A stretch of 64,000 bases of DNA from Entophlyctis helioformis. Taxonomy: Eukaryota > Chytridiomycota > Chytridiomycetes > Chytridiales > Chytriomycetaceae. This document shows, one piece after another, positions 11,503 to 22,362 of the stretch; position 1 is the stretch's first letter, and the number at the start of each line of letters is the position of its first letter. The notes below the pieces were generated by a model. It saw nothing but the letters and a program-made list of their open reading frames with translations, had not been told where the DNA came from and did not search any database. The stretch spans positions 1 to 64,000 of the forward strand of contig JAHLKH010000157.1 in NCBI GenBank assembly GCA_025526915.1, read 5' to 3'. Position numbers and translations under genes: made by a program.

Positions 11503-14202
11503 TCAGTCACGTCTTGACCGCTTGCGATCAGAGCCATCAGGCGACACAGACCGACGGCGGTCATCGCGTCTGCGGTAGTCATTTCGGTCACGGTCACGGT
11601 CACGACCCGAGTCACGAGACCCGCGGTACGAGTCGCGGCGAGGCGGCGGCGACGGCGACCGAGACACTGACCGGGATCGGGATCTCGACACGGATCGCGA
11701 GCGTGAGCGGGAAGGCGACCGACGAGACACGGGGCGTTTGCGATCGTCGCGAGGCGGCGGAGAAGGCGAGCGGGAAGGCGAGCGACGACGGCCGCGAGCA
11801 TCACGAGAGTCGCGGTCATCTCTGCGCGGTTCAACAGGACGGCGCGTCTCAGACGGCCGGCCATCACGGCGCTCACGGCTGGCATCGCGACGTCCAGCAT
11901 CACCGTTGCGTCCGCTGGAAGCAGCGGGCGGAGGAGGTGGTGGAGCAGCCTTCTTGACTTTGGCATCAGGGCTCGACCGGCGACCACGGCTGCTGCGACT
12001 CGACTGTCCACGTCTACGGCGGCGATCCGAGACTGACGATGCTGACGATGCAAAGGACGAGCCACTCGAGCTGTCAGAGTCTGAACCAGAACTTGAATCA
12101 CTGCCGCTCGAGCTGCTGCCACTCGAGCTGCTTGAATCCGAGTCCGAGTCAGAGTCCGAGTCAGAGTCCGAGTCAGACGACGACGATGACGACGAGTCCG
12201 AGTCTTCGACCTGCTGCTGCTGCTGCATGATCATCTTGGGGGCGTTCTTGAGATGCTCGCGCAGACCCTCAGTCACGGCACCGAGCCCGATGGTCGTGAA
12301 GTAGTTGATGGCAAACCGCGTGTTCTTGGGGTTGTCGGTCGGGAACATGCCGTCAAACACGCCGCGCGTGACATAGCCGGCCGGCGTCGCAACCGTAATG
12401 ACCTGGGTCTTGTCGTCGAGCCGTTGGGCGAGCTTGGCAAGACCGAGGCCGGCCGAAAGCTCCGCAAAGATGGTCTTGAGAAAGATACGGGACGAGGCGG
12501 TGGTGTCCACTTCTGTCACGCGCACGATAGCAAAGACGTTCCACGTGAGCGCGTCAGTGGCGAGCAGGTGCCCAAACAGCTTGGCGGTGTTGCGCAGCCG
12601 GTTTGTCTCGAAGCGGTGGATGGTCTTGTACGTCTCCTCAAACGCGCGTGCAAAGGACGCAGCCCAGTCGCGCGAGATGCGGCAGAAGCGCTCCGCCAGG
12701 AGGCCGTAGAAGGAGATGTATGTGCGTTCCTGTGAGCAGCACTCGATGATCATGTTGCACAGCTCCATCTGGTGCTCGAGAGGGATGTTGAGTTTCATGA
12801 GCTTGTGCGCACATTCCTCAAAGTTGAGCGACGACATGATGGTGAGGTAGATTCCGCGACGCAGGTTGGTGATGTTGGTGTTGGTCTGGTCCTTGATTTC
12901 GAGCTGGCGCTGCGCCTCCTTGAGCTTTGCAGCCGTCTCTGCCTCGTCCTCCTCTTCCTCCTCTTCCTCATCGTCGTCGTCATCCCCCTCGTCATCGCCA
13001 TCCTCGTCATCGTCATCGGACTCTTCGCCCAAAATCTCGCGCTTCATGGTAGCGTACTTTGCCTCGTTGTCCAGAAACTCTGGGTCGAACCGGAACACAT
13101 TGAGGGTATCCATGGTCTGCAGCTCGTCCGACAGCTGCACACGGTGCGTGATCTGGTCGGCCTCGTCGACAATGTCGAGTCCGGCGGGCACAATGACGTG
13201 GTCGCGGAACTTTTCGCGACGCACCTGGAACAGCACCTCGACCATGTACTGCGTGCGCTTGTCGATGGATCCCTCGTGCAGCACGCTGCGCAGACTCTCA
13301 AAGACGGCGTGGGTCGCACGGGGCGACTCTTCGCTGAGGAACGCACCGACGTCGCGCATGAAGCCGACGGCGACTTCGACAGAGTCGTCGGTGGGACGCT
13401 CGATGAGCAGGAACAGGATCTGGAGGGCAATGACCTCGTTGGCGACGCGCTGGTTGACGAGGTGGGCCAGGAACTTGGACGAGGCCAGACAGACGGGCTT
13501 GTCGGAGCGCTTGAAGGCGCGGCGGAACTGGTTGAGCAGCCGGTGCAGCAGCAGCTCGCCGATGACGGGAAACTTGGTGTTGATGACGGCGATGACGGCG
13601 GCGTAGACGGGCGTAAAGGGCAGCGAGGCGGCCTGGGCCTTCATGATGGAGCGGCACAGGAGGCCGCGGCCACGGAGCAGGTTCTCGGCGAAGAGCTCGG
13701 GCACGATGTTCTTGATGTTGGGCACGGACACCTTGTTGATGAGGCCGTTGATGCTCTTCTTGAGGGCCTCCCACGTCATGCGCTGGTAGTCGTCGGACGA
13801 CTTGTCGGTGATGGCGGCCTGCATGGCGCGCAGGCGGGCCGGCGGGATGTATGCCCCCGAGGCCCGCCCAGCCAGCGACAGCGTTGCTGTGCCTGCGCTC
13901 GGTGCTGGTGCTGATGCCGGTACCGGTGCCGTTGCTGGTCCTGGTGCGTCTGCGTCTGCGTCTGACGGCGGCTGTCTGGCAGCACGGTCGCCACGGCGAG
14001 GGCTGCGGCTGGCGCTTGGGCTGCGGCGCCTGCCTCTGCTGCTGGCCGGGCTGGCATCCTCTGCGTCGCTGCGTCTGCGTCTGCGTCCGCCTCTGCCTCT
14101 GCTGCTGTCGCTGTCGCTGCCACTGTCGCTGCTGTTGCCACCTCGGCTGCGTCTGGCGGGCGGCGACGGCGATCGCGACGGGCTGTGGTTGCGCGACGGC
14201 AT
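11503..14202 (-). CDS. CWC22: Pre-mRNA-splicing factor CWC22
   Basis: Single exon, 899 aa. An N-terminal RS/Ala-rich stretch is followed by the MIF4G domain (about residues 130-350, beginning SGAYIPPARLRAM and TWEALKKSINGLINKVS), an acidic Asp/Glu linker, the MA3 domain (about 430-560, with IYLTIMSSLNFEECAHKLMK) and a long C-terminal Ser/Asp then Arg/Ser-rich tail. CWC22 is a spliceosome component that loads the exon-junction core helicase eIF4A3 and is needed for splicing. Length and domain order match the family. The intronless state stands out beside its intron-rich neighbours. The start is the ATG followed by PSRNHSPSRS. Confidence 0.93.
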   Translation of the reverse strand: MPSRNHSPSRSPSPPARRSRGGNSSDSGSDSDSSRGRGGRRRRRSDAEDASPASSRGRRRSPSASRSPRRGDRAARQPPSDADADAPGPATAPVPASAPAPSAGTATLSLAGRASGAYIPPARLRAMQAAITDKSSDDYQRMTWEALKKSINGLINKVSVPNIKNIVPELFAENLLRGRGLLCRSIMKAQAASLPFTPVYAAVIAVINTKFPVIGELLLHRLLNQFRRAFKRSDKPVCLASSKFLAHLVNQRVANEVIALQILFLLIERPTDDSVEVAVGFMRDVGAFLSEESPRATHAVFESLRSVLHEGSIDKRTQYMVEVLFQVRREKFRDHVIVPAGLDIVDEADQITHRVQLSDELQTMDTLNVFRFDPEFLDNEAKYATMKREILGEESDDDDEDGDDEGDDDDDEEEEEEEDEAETAAKLKEAQRQLEIKDQTNTNITNLRRGIYLTIMSSLNFEECAHKLMKLNIPLEHQMELCNMIIECCSQERTYISFYGLLAERFCRISRDWAASFARAFEETYKTIHRFETNRLRNTAKLFGHLLATDALTWNVFAIVRVTEVDTTASSRIFLKTIFAELSAGLGLAKLAQRLDDKTQVITVATPAGYVTRGVFDGMFPTDNPKNTRFAINYFTTIGLGAVTEGLREHLKNAPKMIMQQQQQVEDSDSSSSSSSDSDSDSDSDSDSDSSSSSGSSSSGSDSSSGSDSDSSSGSSFASSASSVSDRRRRRGQSSRSSRGRRSSPDAKVKKAAPPPPPPAASSGRNGDAGRRDASRERRDGRPSETRRPVEPRRDDRDSRDARGRRRSPSRSPSPPPRDDRKRPVSRRSPSRSRSRSVSRSRSRSVSRSPSPPPRRDSYRGSRDSGRDRDRDRNDYRRRDDRRRSVSPDGSDRKRSRRD

Positions 14203-14456
14203 TTCGCTGATTCAGCGGAAAGTGCCCACAAGGGACGAGGCCGGGGTTGGCCAGTGCGGCTGTGGCCTCGCAGACATGGCGCAGTCCTCTGCAAGTCCTA
14301 TGGCAGCCATCGTGCACTCATCAAGCAGGCCGTGCGTGGAATGGCTGGTTGTTCAAAGAATCGTCATATTGGTGCTTTGGTGGTGATCAGAGCAGAAGGG
14401 GAGGATGCACGGAGAGGGGCGGGGGATGTGGGTGTATGGGACGAGGATTGCGCCGC

Positions 14457-16200
14457 TCAGTAGTAGAGGGGCGCCATGGCAGAGCGGATACGGTTGTAGT
14501 CCTGGATGCCCTCGACGGGACCGTAGCCGACAACCGACACCTCGCGGTCGTAGATGTAGTGGGACGCGACGCGCATGACGTCCTTGGTGGTGACCGCCTC
14601 GATGAGGCCGTCAATCTCCCACGGGGTGAGGCGCTTGCCGTACACGAGCATCTGGCGGCCAATGTCCTCGGCAATGGGCGTGGTGCCGTCCAGAGCAAGG
14701 AGCAGCGACGTCTTGAGCTGGTTCTTGGCGCGGAACACCTCGGCGTCCGTCACGTTGATCGCCACGCGGTGCCACTCCTGCTGGATGTAGTGGATGAGGT
14801 CGTCCAGGTGGCCAAAGTTCTCCGTGACCGCGTAGATGCCAAACAGACCCGTGTCCGAGTACGACGTGTTGAAGGCCATGAACGAGTTGGCAAGGTTGAA
14901 CTCGTGCACCTTCTTTGCAAGGCGCGACGACACGTGCGAGGCGGCACCGAGCGAGCGGTCCCACGAGCCAATGATCGACTGCGCAACAAGCAGGGGCCAG
15001 TAGTCGGGGTTGGTCCACGACACACCCTCGACGGCAAGGGCAAGGTGGGCGGTCGGGTGGTTGTCGAAGCGCGCCTTGAGCTCGGAGCCGGTGAAGTGGG
15101 CCTGAGGAGGGGTGGCCTTGGCAGTGCCGGCAGCGAGCGAGCCAAAGTGCTTCTCGGCCAGCTTGACGAGGGCGTCGTGGTCGACACCGCCGGCAGCAGA
15201 GAGCACCATGCGGTCGGGCGTGTAGTTGGCCGAGATGTAGCTGGTGAGGTCCTGGCGCGTGATGCTCTTGATGTTCTCGCGGGGGCCGAGGATGGTGCGG
15301 CCAAGCGAGTTGCCCTGGAAGGCAGCGGCGTGCAGGTGGTCAAAGACAACCTCCTCCTTGTTCTTGTCGACCTCCTCAGCCTCGCGCAGGATGACGTCGC
15401 GCTCGCGCTCGATGGCGTCCTCAGAGAGGGTCGAGCCCTGGAGAATGTCCGAGAGGATCTCGACCGACGTGCCCACGTCCGAGGCAAGAGCCTTGGCGTA
15501 GTAGACGGTCTGCTCACGCGACGTGTAGGCGTTCAGGTGGCCACCAATGTTCTCGATGCCCGACTCGAGCTGCTGCTGGGTGCGGGACTTTGTGCCCTGT
15601 TGGATGGCAAGCGCAGATGAGCGATTGCAAGTGGGATCAGCCGACTGTCAAGACACACATGGCAAGCAAGAGTATGCGCCGGTCCGACGACACAGCTGCA
15701 CTGGCAACGGTAGATGCAGACGCAGACGCAGACGCAGATGCAGATGCAGATGCAGATGCCGCATCGATCCGTGTTCGCAGATACAGCAGCCTGATCGATC
15801 GGCCATGCCGTGGGCCACAGGACACATGCCAGCGACGCAGGGCAACGCACCTTGAAGGCCATGTGCTCCAGGAAGTGGGCGGTGCCGTTGGTCTTGGCCG
15901 TCTCGAAACGCGAGCCAGCGCCGATCCAGACGCCGACGGTGGCGGTCTGGTTGTTGGGGTTGGACTCGGAGGCGATGGTGAAGCCGTTGGCCAGACGGGT
16001 GATTCTGGTCTCGGGCACGTTGGCGAGCGAGTTGGCGTACGAGCTTCTGACGGTCTCGCTGCTGGGCTTGGGGACGGTGGTGATGTTGGTCGCAAACGAG
16101 CGGCCGAGGCCGGCCTTGGGCTGGGCCTGTCGTTGCACATGAATGCGAGTGTGGGCAGAACAGAAGCAGGACGGTGCCGCCAGCCATCGATCGCCATAAG

Positions 16201-16239
<39 letters not shown>

Positions 16240-16764
16240 ACGCAGCGAGCGACACAGAGCAGGTAAGCAAGCAGGCAGGCAGGCAGACAGGCAAGCGTGT
16301 TAGTCGTGGTCGAATGGCTGCAGTCGGTGCGTGCAAGGACAGCGACGATTGTGGGGAGCGCTTGCTGGCGTGTGCGTGCGAGCTGGCTGCTGGCTGGCTG
16401 CTGGCTGGAGTGCCGTGAGACGCCAGTGCAGGGCCGGCGTGAGACAGGCCGCCTCTTGCCGGCGGGCTGCTGCCGCCCAGCGCACGGCCCGTCGCTGGCT
16501 GCTGGCTGCCGTCTGCGGTTGAAAAAGTCGATGCTGATGCGCCTGCTGCCAGCCGCCAGCCGCCGACGGCCGTGAGTTCCAGCGAGGCGGGGCGGGGCGG
16601 GGCTGGCGGCGTGCCACCAGCAGCACGGCGGGCAGCGCACATGCCGCAGAAGGCCATGCCAGCCAGGCAGCCAGCCAGCTACGCCTTCCAGCTACGCCGG
16701 CCACGCTCCCACGCGGACTGCGCAGACGCACCTTGAGCGCAGAGGCGAGTCTGTTGATCATCAT
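14457..16764 (-). CDS. Mitochondrial processing peptidase beta subunit (M16 protease)
   Basis: Three exons in phase: 16764-16732 ([11 protein letters not shown]), 16126-15851 and 15596-14457 (482 aa). The protein carries the inverted zinc motif HFLEH within [11 protein letters not shown], split by intron 2, plus the downstream catalytic Glu region ([16 protein letters not shown]) and the C-terminal M16 domain. The catalytic beta subunit cleaves presequences from imported proteins in the mitochondrial matrix, working with an alpha subunit. The first 30-odd residues are basic and hydroxylated, as expected of a presequence. Intron 1 is unusually long (605 bp) and contains CAGG tetranucleotide repeats. 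Presence of HxxEH favours MPP-beta over the non-catalytic core proteins of complex III. Confidence 0.93.
16200..16285 (+). repeat. CAGG/CAGA tetranucleotide repeats
   Basis: About nine GCAG(G) units at 16200-16238, then a shorter array near 16265-16285. Both lie inside intron 1 of the mitochondrial processing peptidase gene. Confidence 0.85.
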
Positions 16765-16856
16765 GGCGACGTTGTTTTCGACGGCGGTAAGGTCGCCGTG
16801 GGGTCGTCTGGAAAACAGCCGCGGCTGCGTGTTTGCTTCATTATTGCCCCTGCGGG

Positions 16857-18361
16857 CTACGGCTGCAGGGATATGCCCACGCTGCGCAGGGCGTTGGTGA
16901 TCCAGACGGGATACCCGTCGGGGCCCAGCGCCTTCCCCTGGCTGCTCTTGGCGTCCTCGTGCTCCTCGCCATCTTGCTCGCCATCTTGCTCGCCATCTCG
17001 CCCCGCTTCTTGCCCACCATCCTGCCCCGCGCTCTGTTTTACAGGAGGCGACCCTGCCTCAGACCCATTCCGCTTGCCGTGGCCTGCCTTGTAGTACGTC
17101 CACATAAACTGCTGCACAAACGCCGGAAACTCGTCTCGCAGGATGCTGCTGCGGATATCACGCATGAGCCGCATCTGGAATGCAATGTTGTGGATGCTGA
17201 CTAGGTGGCATGCAACCGTCTCGTGAGAGTGCAGCAGCCGGTGGATGTAGCTGCGCGTGTGCTTCTTGCACGTGAAGCAGTCGCAATCGGCCGAGATGGG
17301 CCGATGGTCTTGCTCATACTCGCGGTGCCGCAGCCTCAATGCACCTGTCCGCACTAACGCGTTGCCAAACCGTGCTGTGCGTGTTGGGAACACGCAGTCG
17401 TACATGTCCACCCCAAGCGCACTGCACACCACCAGGTCCTCTGCGTATCTGGACAGCACGTCATGCGCATCCAAAAGATTGCCGTGTTAGCAAACATAGG
17501 CATAGAACAAATGCTGCAATGCGCCAAATACTCTGCAAGTGCCTACCCTACACCCATGCAGTATCGAGGCTTGTCCTGCGGTAACAGGTCTGTGCACAGC
17601 GACACGGTCCGCCAGAACTCGTCCTTGGACTCGCCGCCAGACAGACCCCCAATCGCGTACCCGTTCGCGTTCCGCTTCACCATCTCGTCCACACAGATGC
17701 GCCGCAACCGCTCGTCCAGCCCACCCTGGATGATCGGAAACAGGTTCTGCTGCTGCGGCTTTGCATGTGCGGCAAAGCACCGATCCAGCCACCGGATGCT
17801 GCGCCACATGGCCTCTTCTACTCGCGGCCCCGTCGTGAGCGACGACACCACATCGTCCAGCTGCATGATAATGTCCGCGCCAATGGCGTTCTGGATACGG
17901 ATCGACTGCTCGGGCGACAGCAGCATCGACGACACGCCGTCAAACGGCGACACGAACCGCACGCCCTCCTCGGTGATCTCGGAGAACTTGAGGAGCGACA
18001 CCATCTGGAAGCCGCCCGAGTCCGTGAGCATGGCGCGGTCCCATCCCATGAACGTGTGCAGCCCGCCCAGATCGGCGAGGAGATCCATGCCGGGCTGCAG
18101 GGCCAGATGGTACGTATTGCCGAGAATGATGTGGCAGTCGAGGTCGCGCAGCTGGGAGGTCGTCAGGCCCTTCATGACGCCGGATGTACCGACGGGCATG
18201 AACACGGGCGTGTGTGCCGTGTAGTGCGGGAGGCGCATGTGGGCGACTCGTGCTTTGGTTGTGGAGCATCGGGCCTGGATGGTGAACCGCATCGGCGCCG
18301 GGTCGACGGGCGGAAACGCCTGCGTCGCCGCAGCTGGGTCTGTGGCAGACATGGTTGACAT
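16857..18361 (-). CDS. Queuine tRNA-ribosyltransferase catalytic subunit (TGT)
   Basis: Two exons in phase, 18361-17547 and 17448-16857 (468 aa), joined inside MGVGYAEDLV. TGT exchanges guanine-34 for queuine in tRNAs for Asp, Asn, His and Tyr. Family motifs: [10 protein letters not shown], the nucleophile region [25 protein letters not shown], the second Asp before [11 protein letters not shown], and the zinc site CDCFTCKK...H near the C terminus. A Gly/Glu/Asp-rich insertion near the end makes it longer than typical members. ATG 18361 precedes MSATDP; the upstream ATG-free frame supports it. It lies head-to-head with the queuosine-nucleotide glycosylase gene. Confidence 0.95.
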
Positions 18362-18421
18362 GGCCGTCGGCGATTCTCGCAGAGCTTCTCGAGAGATCAC
18401 CGTTGGCTCGGCAAGTGCGAC
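18362..18421. promoter_or_regulatory. 60-bp bidirectional promoter between TGT and QNG1
   Basis: This interval separates the start codons of two divergent queuine-metabolism genes. It is too short for independent promoters with long 5' leaders, so shared control is inferred. No recognised binding motif was identified. Confidence 0.5.
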
Positions 18422-19941
18422 ATGGCCGCATTGCACACCGGCAGTGGAGAGCGAGTGCCGCTGGACGGCCATGCGGTGCCGGTGCTGCTGGACGCATTGG
18501 GGCATGGAAACGGGCGGTCGCAGGGGCAGGCAGGCGGCCCTGTGAGCGTGCAGGCGAGCGCCGGATCTGTGGCCGAGCATGCCGAGCATGTGCGAATCAA
18601 CAGCACGCATCTGGACACGGCGGCAACCACGGTAAGCGCTGCGTCGGCTCTGATGTGGCGTTTCGGTCCAGCCCGTGCTCGCTGACAGGCGGCGGATGAA
18701 TGGATGGCCAGATCCTCGCCAGCATGCACGCGGTCTCGTACTCGACAGCGCAGTGGAGCAACAACGCCTTGCATCCAAAGACAAAGGACGAAGCAACAGT
18801 CGACTGGTACGATCCGTTCATGGCAAACAGCTTGTGCATCGCACCTCGCATCTCACCTCACATCTCACATCGCTTGGAATGGCAGGATCTTTCTCATCGA
18901 TCTCCTCAACTATTCGTTCTGGCACGAACGGAGCTGCAAGGGTCAGCACACGGTCGTGTTTGAAGGCACGCCGTACAAGGGATACTGGTCCCTGTGTGCA
19001 AGCATCCAGCGCGCTTTGAAAGAAGGCGTCCCCGTTGCATCGCCCGCGTTTTGGGCCGAGGCTTCGCATGACGATCTGGCATATGTGTTCCGTCCAAGCG
19101 ATCCCGACACCAGCGATGCCATGCCGATGCTGGACAAGCGCGTCGAAATGCTGCAACGCGCTGGCCGCATCCTTGTTCAAGTATGTGCAAGCCATCGCTC
19201 AGTCAGGCAAGCTGGAATGCATGCAGAAACCCTGACGCATGCATGGCATCGACAGAAATTTCAAGGGCGTTTTGTCAACTGCATCGCCCAAGCCAACAAG
19301 AGCGGCCAGCGGCTCATGCAGATCGTGACGCACCATTTCGGCGACATGTTTGAGGATGCCGCCGAGTACAAAGGCCGTCGTGTCTGGTTTAACAAGCGCC
19401 TGCAGATCCTTGTCGCTGATCTATGGGCGTGCTTCGAGGGCACGTCGTTTGGCGAGTTCCATGATATTTCTAGCATCACCATGTTTGCCGACTACCGCGT
19501 TCCGCAGGTACGATTGCAAAGCATGCCTGCCTTTAGCCATCACATGCATACTCTGCATGCCACTGAACGCACATGCAGGCTCTTGTGCACTTTGGGATTC
19601 TCGAGTACTCGCAGACGCTGCAGGACACGCTCAGACGCCACGAGGCATACCACTCAATGCCAGTCTCAGAGTCGCAATCCCAGACTGAGCTCACGGCAGA
19701 AAATGCACAGCACATGCTGCCGTATGGTCATCCCTACGAAGTGGAGATCCGTGGATGCTCCATATGGGCGGTCGAGCTGTTGGTTGGCCGCATCCAGCAA
19801 AAGATGTCTTGCTCACCGGATACGGCCAACATGACCATCAACCCCATTATTGTCGATTTCTACCTATGGGACGAAGCATACAAGAACCAGGCTGGCATGT
19901 CGCACATTGCAATCCATCGGACACGGTCCATCTACTACTGA
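18422..19941 (+). CDS. QNG1: Queuosine 5'-phosphate N-glycosylase/hydrolase (DUF2419, QNG1 family)
   Basis: Five exons in phase: 18422-18631, 18712-18806, 18886-19180, 19256-19507 and 19579-19941 (404 aa). Family landmarks in order: [42 protein letters not shown]; the [17 protein letters not shown] block; [43 protein letters not shown]; and the terminal HRTRSIYY. The enzyme releases queuine base from queuosine 5'-monophosphate, so that imported or recycled micronutrient can feed TGT. The gene ends 65 bp from the stop of the convergent HAUS6-like gene. Confidence 0.95.
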
Positions 19942-20006
19942 CTGGCTGGCTGCACAATGAACCTTTATACTTTCTTTACACGAGCCGCGTGTTTGCTATT
20001 GAGCGG

Positions 20007-21484
20007 CTATCGAGGCACTCGGGATGGTGGGCAAGAATGAGCAAGTGACACGCGCACAGCCGGCCGATCTGGCTGTTGCTGTTGTGCGATCGATGCTTCT
20101 GAAGATGACGATGCGCCAGGCGATACAGGAGCATTGCCACCAGCCATGGCCCATCGACCGGAACGACTGCGTTCGCGGCCATACAGCTGGATCCACAGCT
20201 CGACCAGTGCTGCCAGGTCCAGCTGTCCATTGATGTCAAAGAGCTGCTGCAACTTGCCCTGCTGCGACAGTCGCTGGATCTCGAGTGCAAGGGCTTGCGA
20301 CGGATGGAGCCGCAGATCGTCGTGGTCAAGCGTGTCCTGTCGTGATGCATTGATCTTGTCCTGCGTGATTGCTGCTTGCCACGCCATTCATGCCTGAGTA
20401 TACAGGAGCAAGGAATATCCAGCATGCCTCTCCATAGACTCACACTCGTATCGTGTGGTGAGCCAGCCAATCAAGGTGTCGACAGTCTCTGACATTCGAC
20501 CCGACAATTCATCCTGCGCCTCTCGCAGCTGCTGGATCTCTGCAGCCGTCCTCGCAATGGCATCTGGTGTTGTCTTCACCTTGAGCTCATCCTGTGCGAT
20601 CATTCATCCAGTCCAGCGTCAGCCGATCCATGCCGAGTTGCCGCAGTCCCATGCTGTGTCTCTCACCAGTGTCGCCTGGAGCTCTCCAGCCTGCGATTCC
20701 AGATCAGACGCAAGCCGAGCCCACTCTTCCTGGCCATGGCGCATGTCTGCAATGTCTTCAAAGAGCCGCCTCGACCGAAAGGCCACCTGCGCACGCAGCA
20801 GCTTGAGTTGCAAGTCGGTCGACAGCGGCGGCATTTGAAAGGTCGGTTGCCGGAATCCCTGCTGTTGCTGCTGCTGTTGCTGCTGTTGCTGCTGTTGCTG
20901 GTTGTGCCGCGAGATGCGGCAAGAGAGGACTTCGGACGAGAGCGCCAGCACCACACGCTCAAACCTGCGGGCACTGTCAGCCGTCACTGCCAGCATGCCT
21001 GCCTGCCTGCTTGCATGTCCGTGCATGCATGCAGACGAACCTCTCGCCACGAAACTCGTCCAGGTCCGACTTGCGGAACATGAGTTGGGCGAGCGGCGAC
21101 GGCGCTGCCGCTGCACCACTCGACGCCGCGCTCTTGAGCGCATGGGCCTTGCGGATGCCTTCCAGTGCCTTGTACACGGCCGCACGGAACTCTCTGGAGT
21201 GGGCGGCGGTTCTTGGCGGATAGCACTCTGCGAACCGCTGGCGGTGTGCGTGTGTGACGGACGGCTCGAGCGTCAGTCCAACACAGTCGTGGTGGTGGGG
21301 CGGGCAGCAGAGCGCAGCGCACCTGCACGAGCGAGTCGTCGACCTGGGTCAGCAGAAAGTGCAGGACGCTCTCCCACAGCCGCGCCCTGTTGGCACCGCG
21401 GAACAGCGCCGTCAGCGGGTCGGCCTCGCCGTGCAGGTGGGGGCAGCCGAGCAGTGCCAGCGACGACACGATCGCGCTTTCCAT
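20007..21484 (-). CDS. HAUS6-like augmin complex subunit (N-terminal domain)
   Basis: At least five exons. Exon 1 starts at ATG 21484 (MESAIVSSLALLGCP) and ends at a CAG|GTGCGC donor near 21324. Later exons encode CYPPRTAAHSREFRAAVYKA, a RKSDLDEFRGER/FERVVLALSSEVL block, polyglutamine, and coiled-coil helices (EEWARLASDLESQAG; AEIQQLREAQDELS). The pattern of LFRGANR..FLLTQVDDSLVQ, then CYPP...FR, then FERVVLALS resembles the HAUS6 N-terminal family (LF..NR..FLF.VLD.SL..CWPP..FRK). Augmin recruits gamma-tubulin to spindle microtubules. The assignment rests on motif spacing by eye; a generic coiled-coil protein is the alternative. The exon 2 and last-exon acceptors are approximate. Confidence 0.6.
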
Positions 21485-21580
21485 CTTTGGGGCGGACGTG
21501 ATGTGGCTTTGCCCGTCGCATCGCATCCCGTTGGCAAGCACCGGCCTCGCATCAACTCACGCAACAGCAGCACGCCGGCC

Positions 21581-22129
21581 ATGACCCAGTTCGCGCTCAT
21601 CGCAGCCATCAGCCTCTCGCTGCTCGCGTCAGCACCGCAGGCGAGCGCCAAAACAACGCTGTCCCTCTGGACCGACCCGTCCTGCAAGGCCACGCGCACG
21701 ACCACCACGACCATCGAAGACGGCACTTGCAATGCCGGCTCGTCCTACTGCTCCATTGCAGGCATCCCCGAAGCCCAATGCGCGACCATTGTCAACTCGG
21801 GCGGTCTCTCGTCCTTCAAGACGCAGACGCCCGTCGGCGGGTTCGCTGCCATCACCCCTTACAACTGCACTGGGTGCGTCGAAAGCTGCCGCGGCACCAG
21901 CGTCCCGCTGCCGTGCGACGCTTGCATCAACACGGGGATCCTGGTGCCGGGCGGCACGGGAACCGCTGCCGCGTATCTGGCTGTCGGGTGTCCCGACTTG
22001 GCGTCCGCTACCAGCACGTCAACGAGCAAGCCGAACCAGACTGCCACGGGCAACTCGGCACAGTCTGCCGTGTCGCCGGTTATCTGGGCCATCCTGTCGG
22101 CTGCGTTCGCTCTGACGTACCTCCTTTGA
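21581..22129 (+). CDS. Small secreted Cys-rich protein, probable GPI anchor
   Basis: Single exon, 182 aa. It has a signal peptide (MTQFALIAAISLSLLASAPQ), a Cys-rich domain of about 110 residues with at least ten Cys (pairs such as CTGCVESC and CDAC), a Ser/Thr/Asn linker and a hydrophobic C terminus (VIWAILSAAFALTYLL) like a GPI-attachment signal. No family recognised. It is likely exported to the cell surface. It starts 97 bp from the divergent HAUS6-like gene. Confidence 0.75.
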   Translation: MTQFALIAAISLSLLASAPQASAKTTLSLWTDPSCKATRTTTTTIEDGTCNAGSSYCSIAGIPEAQCATIVNSGGLSSFKTQTPVGGFAAITPYNCTGCVESCRGTSVPLPCDACINTGILVPGGTGTAAAYLAVGCPDLASATSTSTSKPNQTATGNSAQSAVSPVIWAILSAAFALTYLL

Positions 22130-22362
22130 TCGCCGCCAATGCCTTTCCTTGGATCGGCCACCTCGCTGTCTCGAGGAGCGTCTGTGGCGCACTAAAGGCA
22201 TACAAAAGCAATAAACGAGAGTACCGATGCCTGATGGTGGTTTGTATTGAAGGTCCTTGGGGAAGGGGAGCATTGCGACGCGAACATGTTGGATGAATAT
22301 CAGACAGTTGAAGGAAACAGCCCAGAGGTATATAAGAGACGGCGAGCCAGCCAAGACACGCA

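Noticed and set aside
12772..13914. A 380-codon plus-strand frame opposite CWC22
   Set aside because: It is antisense to a clear MIF4G/MA3 gene and arises from its strong codon bias.
14247..15620. A 457-codon plus-strand frame
   Set aside because: It is antisense to the last exon of the mitochondrial processing peptidase, whose family match is decisive.
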